Source: Oscillospiraceae bacterium
GTDB lineage: Bacteria; Bacillota; Clostridia; Oscillospirales; Acutalibacteraceae
DNA: 64,000 nucleotides
NCBI GenBank assembly: GCA_022650485.1
Contig: JALCPP010000002.1
Location: 1-64,000 of the forward strand
Direction: 5' to 3'
Numbering within the stretch: the first letter of the stretch is position 1; every line of letters begins with the position of its first letter. Under the pieces are notes generated by a model. That model was not told where the DNA came from, ran no database searches, and was given only the letters and a program-made list of their open reading frames with translations. A program made the position numbers and the translations under genes. Below, piece by piece: positions 62,450 through 64,000 of this stretch.

Positions 62450-62785
62450 ATGGAAGCAAGGGCTTATTTGAAATATGCCCGTATCTCTCCCCGCAAGGTT
62501 CAGATTGTTCTTGATCTGATCCGCAACAAACCGGTCGACGTTGCGATGGCTATCCTGAAGCACACGCCGAAAGCCGCGAGCGAGAGCCTTCAGAAATTGC
62601 TGAAATCGGCCATTGCAAATGCCGGGAACAATCACGATATGGATGTTTCCAAATTGTATGTTTCTCAGTGCTTTGTATCCCCTGGTCCGATCCTCAAACG
62701 TATCCGTCCGAGGGCGCAGGGGCGTGCGTTCCAGATTTTAAAGAGGACTTCGCACGTGACCATGGTGCTTAAAGAACAGGAATAA
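62450..62785 (+). CDS. rplV: 50S ribosomal protein L22
   Basis: 111 residues. [36 protein letters not shown] and the hairpin loop [17 protein letters not shown] lining the exit tunnel. ATG 62450 has AAAGGAG 8 nt upstream, better than a GTG at 62441 that abuts that site. Confidence 0.98.
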   Translation: MEARAYLKYARISPRKVQIVLDLIRNKPVDVAMAILKHTPKAASESLQKLLKSAIANAGNNHDMDVSKLYVSQCFVSPGPILKRIRPRAQGRAFQILKRTSHVTMVLKEQE

Positions 62786-62804
62786 GCGTAGGAGGAGGTA
62801 AATT

Positions 62805-63470
62805 ATGGGCCAGAAAGTCAATCCGCACGGGTTTCGTGTGGGCATTATTAAGGACTGGGATTCCCGCTGGTTTACAAAGGATAAAGTCTTTGGCGACACG
62901 CTCGTCGAAGATTACAAGCTGCGTAAGATGCTTTTAAAGCAGCTGAAACCTGCCGGCGTTCCGAGAATAGAAATTGAACGCGACGCCTCCAAGGTGCGCC
63001 TTCACATTCACTGCGCAAAGCCGGGCATTGTCATCGGCAGAGGCGGCAGTGAAATAGAAAAACTTCGTTTGCAGTGTGAAAAAGTATTGGGCAAACCGGT
63101 TACAATTAATATTGTAGAGGTGAAAAACCCGGACTTGAACGCACAGCTCGTTGCTGAAAACATTGCGCAGCAGCTGGAAAAGAGAATTTCTTTCCGCCGC
63201 GCATTAAAGCAGAGCATCGGCCGCGCCATGAGAATGGGCGCCAAGGGAATTAAAACCCAGGTATCCGGCCGTTTGGGCGGTGCTGAAATTGCAAGAAGAG
63301 AACAGTATCACGACGGTACGATTCCTCTTCAGACTATTCGCGCCGATATCGATTACGGCTTTACCGAAGCTGCCACAACTTATGGCCGCATCGGAGTAAA
63401 AGTCTGGATCTACAGGGGCGAAGTGCTGCAGGATACTCATAAGCCCCGCAGGGAAGGGGGCCGCAAGTAA
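62805..63470 (+). CDS. rpsC: 30S ribosomal protein S3
   Basis: 221 residues. [19 protein letters not shown], the KH domain motif [13 protein letters not shown] and [26 protein letters not shown] upstream; its stop overlaps the rplP start (TAATG). Confidence 0.98.
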   Translation: MGQKVNPHGFRVGIIKDWDSRWFTKDKVFGDTLVEDYKLRKMLLKQLKPAGVPRIEIERDASKVRLHIHCAKPGIVIGRGGSEIEKLRLQCEKVLGKPVTINIVEVKNPDLNAQLVAENIAQQLEKRISFRRALKQSIGRAMRMGAKGIKTQVSGRLGGAEIARREQYHDGTIPLQTIRADIDYGFTEAATTYGRIGVKVWIYRGEVLQDTHKPRREGGRK

Positions 63471-63898
63471 TGCTGATGCCAAAACGCGTGAAACACCGCA
63501 AAGTACAGCGCGGCCGCATGACCGGGAAATGCACCCGCGGCAATAAGATCACGTATGGCCAGTTTGGCCTTCAGGCGTTGGAGCCGGCATGGATTACCGC
63601 GAACCAGATTGAGGCGGCCCGTGTCGCCATGACCCGTTACACAAAGCGTTTCGGGCAGGTCTGGATTAAAATTTTCCCGGATAAGCCGGTTACGAAAAAA
63701 CCTGCCGAAGTCCGCATGGGCTCCGGTAAAGGCGCACCCGAATACTGGGTGGCTGTTGTAAAGCCGGGACGTGTACTGTTTGAAATGGGCGGCATTTCGG
63801 AAGAAACCGCGAAGGAAGCCCTTCGCCTGGCGTCCAACAAACTGCCGATCCGGTGCAAATTTGTTGCCAAGGAAGAAACGGATGGTGAGCAGTCATGA
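63470..63898 (+). CDS. rplP: 50S ribosomal protein L16
   Basis: 142 residues. [40 protein letters not shown] and [20 protein letters not shown]. It is coupled to rpsC by a 1-bp overlap and to rpmC by ATGA. Confidence 0.98.
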   Translation: MLMPKRVKHRKVQRGRMTGKCTRGNKITYGQFGLQALEPAWITANQIEAARVAMTRYTKRFGQVWIKIFPDKPVTKKPAEVRMGSGKGAPEYWVAVVKPGRVLFEMGGISEETAKEALRLASNKLPIRCKFVAKEETDGEQS

Positions 63899-64000
63899 AG
63901 CCAACGGAAGTCAGACAATTAAGCGCGGAAGAGCTTGAAAGCAAGCTGAAGGATCTTAAGGCCGAGCTTTTCAACCTCCGTTTCCAGCTTACCATTAATC
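63895..64000 (+). CDS. rpmC: 50S ribosomal protein L29 (partial, runs off the window)
   Basis: The first 35 residues are visible ([17 protein letters not shown], then LFNLRFQL), the expected next gene of the S10 operon. The frame is open at the right edge. Confidence 0.95.
   Translation, partial: MKPTEVRQLSAEELESKLKDLKAELFNLRFQLTIN

Overview
The window looks like a chromosomal segment of an anaerobic Gram-positive bacterium of the class Clostridia. An Oscillospirales/Ruminococcaceae-like member is my inference. Support comes from the canonical S10 ribosomal operon order, AGGAGG-type ribosome binding sites, PadR- and YjdF-type genes, an archaeal-type ProS, many lipoprotein-anchored ABC binding proteins, and a leader-peptide attenuator on aromatic biosynthesis. 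No tRNA or rRNA gene and no insertion sequence was seen.

Layout. (1) 1-1752: distal end of a type I-C-like CRISPR array whose leader and cas genes must lie to the left. (2) 1836-5355: two PadR regulators with membrane partners, then yjdF with a structured leader. (3) 5540-19083: two convergent clusters, each with a PotA/AfuC-like ABC importer, a xylose-isomerase-like TIM-barrel protein and a metal phosphoesterase (MBL in one, PHP in the other). A DeoR and an RpiR regulator sit at the outer ends. Sugar-phosphate or phosphodiester import is my inference. (4) 19101-21938: a TrpXYZ-like ABC importer. (5) 22665-41253: an accessory catabolic island. It holds an acyl-CoA ligase, a superoxide-reductase-like protein, LysR, an AroE paralogue, type I dehydroquinase, a YdiB-like quinate/shikimate dehydrogenase, a YdiN-like MFS carrier, a class III CoA-transferase, two acyl-CoA dehydrogenases, an old-yellow-enzyme-type enoate reductase, a TctBAC transporter and an MBL hydrolase. 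The gene set recalls the E. coli ydi region and suggests reductive metabolism of quinate/shikimate-type acids as CoA thioesters. (6) 41570-44719: metE-metF. (7) 44701-55573: aromatic biosynthesis, aroF-tyrA-aroB-aroA-aroC-pheA plus separate aroK and aroE, with a diguanylate cyclase between. (8) 55766-58850: acpP, proS and a lipoprotein. (9) 58969-64000: S10 operon, rpsJ to rpmC, running off the right edge.

Most striking observation. The aroF control unit has been duplicated upstream of the shikimate kinase gene: promoter, a 44-residue Phe/Tyr-rich leader peptide, a terminator, the RBS and the N-terminal DAHP-synthase domain. This produced an AroK with a fused DAHP-synthase-type N-terminal domain behind its own copy of the attenuator. 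It would place the first and a middle step of the shikimate pathway under matching transcriptional and possibly allosteric control.
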